A stretch of DNA of 7,512 bases, taken from CAYLZW01 sp964388085 (GTDB lineage Bacteria; Myxococcota; UBA727; CAYLZW01). The notes below the pieces were generated by a model that saw only the letters and a program-made list of their open reading frames with translations, was not told the origin of the DNA and did not search any database. This document shows positions 6,876 through 7,512 of this stretch, piece by piece (positions within the stretch are counted from its first letter, which is position 1; each line of letters begins with the position of its first letter). Both the position numbers and the translations under genes were made by a program. Location of the stretch: positions 1-7,512 of the forward strand of contig CAYLZW010000281.1 in the NCBI GenBank assembly GCA_964388085.1. Reading direction: 5' to 3'.

Positions 6876-7259
6876 TCACGCCGCCACCGGCAGATCCAGG
6901 TGCTGGCACACCAGCGGCCTCATCTGCTTCCACAAATCGCCCGTCTTCACCAATACCTGCGCCCCCATCGCAAAACACTCGCGAATCGACTGATTGTCCC
7001 CCTGCCCCGTCATCACGATGATTGACGGCTGAAGCGCCGACGCCAGCCCCGCCAGCTTGCGGCACAGCTCCACCCCGTCGCCATCGGGCAGCTTCAGATC
7101 AATGATCACCAGCTCCGGCTGATGCTTCGCGATCGCCGCCGCCGCTTCCGCGAATCCCTGCGCCCCGATCGAAATCACCCCCAGCTTGTCCAGGTTCGCG
7201 GTGAGCGCGCGCACGAGGTTTTCATCGTCGTCAATCACCAGCACAGTCTTGGTGCTCAT
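6876..7259 (-). CDS. Stand-alone response regulator receiver protein (CheY-like)
   Basis: This 127-residue single receiver domain has no output domain. It begins MSTKTVLVIDDDENL with the acidic pocket at D10-D12. The phosphoacceptor is D54 in VIIDLKLPDGDG. T84 in VMTGQGD and K105 in VLVKTGDL complete the active site. The usual cis-proline after the lysine is replaced by threonine (KT instead of KP). The start is the ATG at 7257-7259, preceded on the minus strand by GGAG seven bases away. The frame is open to 7424, but that extension (WAAAQSVQVDQVDR and so on) is not receiver-like. The length matches CheY/Spo0F-type proteins. No kinase is in the window; a partner could lie beyond the right edge. 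Possible roles include phosphorelay, motility or control of a partner protein by binding; none can be chosen from the sequence. Confidence 0.93.
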   Translation of the reverse strand: MSTKTVLVIDDDENLVRALTANLDKLGVISIGAQGFAEAAAAIAKHQPELVIIDLKLPDGDGVELCRKLAGLASALQPSIIVMTGQGDNQSIRECFAMGAQVLVKTGDLWKQMRPLVCQHLDLPVAA

Positions 7260-7348
7260 CGATACGCTCCACAAAGAACATCCCGTACCTGTCATCGGCC
7301 AAACGACCGGTCGCCTGCGACCCGCCGGCGGCCCACAGCCTCCGATGC

Positions 7349-7366
7349 GGTCCACCTGGTCCACCT
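7349..7366. repeat. Two tandem copies of GGTCCACCT
   Basis: GGTCCACCT occurs twice with no spacer (7349-7357 and 7358-7366), about 90 bases upstream of the response regulator start. The spacing is close to one helical turn, so a direct-repeat binding site is possible, but chance or slippage duplication explains it equally well. Confidence 0.7.
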
Positions 7367-7442
7367 GTACCGATTGCGCCGCCGCCCACGTCGCCATTTG
7401 CCTGTGTTCCCGCCCGGACCGCAATCGGCTGCCACGCCGATT

Positions 7443-7496
7443 CCCGCGTTTCCGGCGTTTCCCGCGTTTCTCGCGAGTCCCGCGAGTCCCGCCGTT
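7443..7496. repeat. 9-bp tandem repeat array, about six units
   Basis: Consecutive 9-mers are CCCGCGTTT (7443), CCGGCGTTT (7452), CCCGCGTTT (7461), CTCGCGAGT (7470), CCCGCGAGT (7479) and a decayed CCCGCCGTT (7488). The first three share a GTTT ending and the next two a GAGT ending, as expected from duplication followed by drift. The period is a multiple of three, so if translated on the minus strand it would give a charged D-S-R / E-T-R tripeptide repeat. The array may continue beyond the window. Confidence 0.75.
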
Positions 7497-7512
7497 TCGC
7501 CCGACCTGCGTT

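Larger units (their letters stand above)
7260..7512. other. Region upstream of the response regulator without a convincing gene
   Basis: About 250 bases. One minus-strand frame stays open from the window edge to a TGA at 7231-7233, overlapping the regulator start by 29 bases. Its composition (RDSRETRETPETRES, then Gly-rich) and mixed third positions do not look like the neighbouring genes. The region contains two short tandem-repeat blocks, listed separately. A promoter or the end of an upstream gene may lie here, but I cannot place either. Confidence 0.5.

Noticed and set aside
6639..7025. Plus-strand frame of 128 codons after thiC
   Set aside because: Apart from a protein-like first 16 residues it becomes Arg/Pro-rich and runs through the hairpin and antisense to the response regulator.
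7231..7512. Minus-strand open frame entering from the right edge and overlapping the response regulator start
   Set aside because: Third-position composition is mixed, the content is Gly-rich and repeat-derived, and no family is recognised. It cannot be judged without the sequence to the right.

Overview
The window is GC-rich throughout, and its genes strongly prefer G or C at third codon positions. Together with a multi-repeat lipoprotein of a type common in Myxococcota, this suggests a Gram-negative, myxobacterium-like (deltaproteobacterial) chromosome. That placement is an inference from style and gene families; no rRNA or phylogenetic marker is present. I see no phage, insertion sequence, CRISPR array, tRNA or rRNA.

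Layout. (1) Positions 1-593, minus strand: the 5' half of thiG (cut by the window edge), preceded by thiS one base away. (2) 594-709: a short divergent intergenic region with two imperfect palindromes and a good sigma70-type promoter facing right. (3) 710-1906, plus: an Mrp/NBP35/ApbC-type Fe-S cluster carrier ATPase. (4) 1914-3311, minus, convergent with mrp: a secreted lipoprotein with a short collagen-like stretch, three cysteine/EF-hand-like repeats and a propeller-like C-terminus. (5) 3391-4467, minus: a protein joining an N-terminal pair of zinc ribbons to a scramblase/tubby-like domain. (6) 4468-4900: a regulatory region with a 12-bp perfect inverted repeat, a complete TPP riboswitch and a candidate Shine-Dalgarno-sequestering switch. 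(7) 4901-6634, plus: thiC. (8) 6694-6789, plus: a candidate 31-residue small ORF, with an in-frame ATG that overlaps the thiC stop codon. (9) 6831-6850: a perfect hairpin in the convergent gap. (10) 6876-7259, minus: a stand-alone response-regulator receiver protein. (11) 7260-7512: no convincing gene, but two sets of 9-bp tandem repeats.

Functional theme. ThiC makes the pyrimidine half of thiamine, and ThiS/ThiG build the thiazole half. ThiC is an Fe-S radical SAM enzyme, and Mrp/ApbC proteins carry Fe-S clusters, so mrp beside thiSG with thiC nearby is a sensible thiamine and Fe-S neighbourhood. The lipoprotein, the zinc-ribbon protein and the response regulator show no visible link to thiamine. 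The window is mostly ordinary. The least familiar items are the zinc-ribbon/scramblase-like fusion, the repeat lipoprotein, the small ORF after thiC and the leader architecture of thiC.
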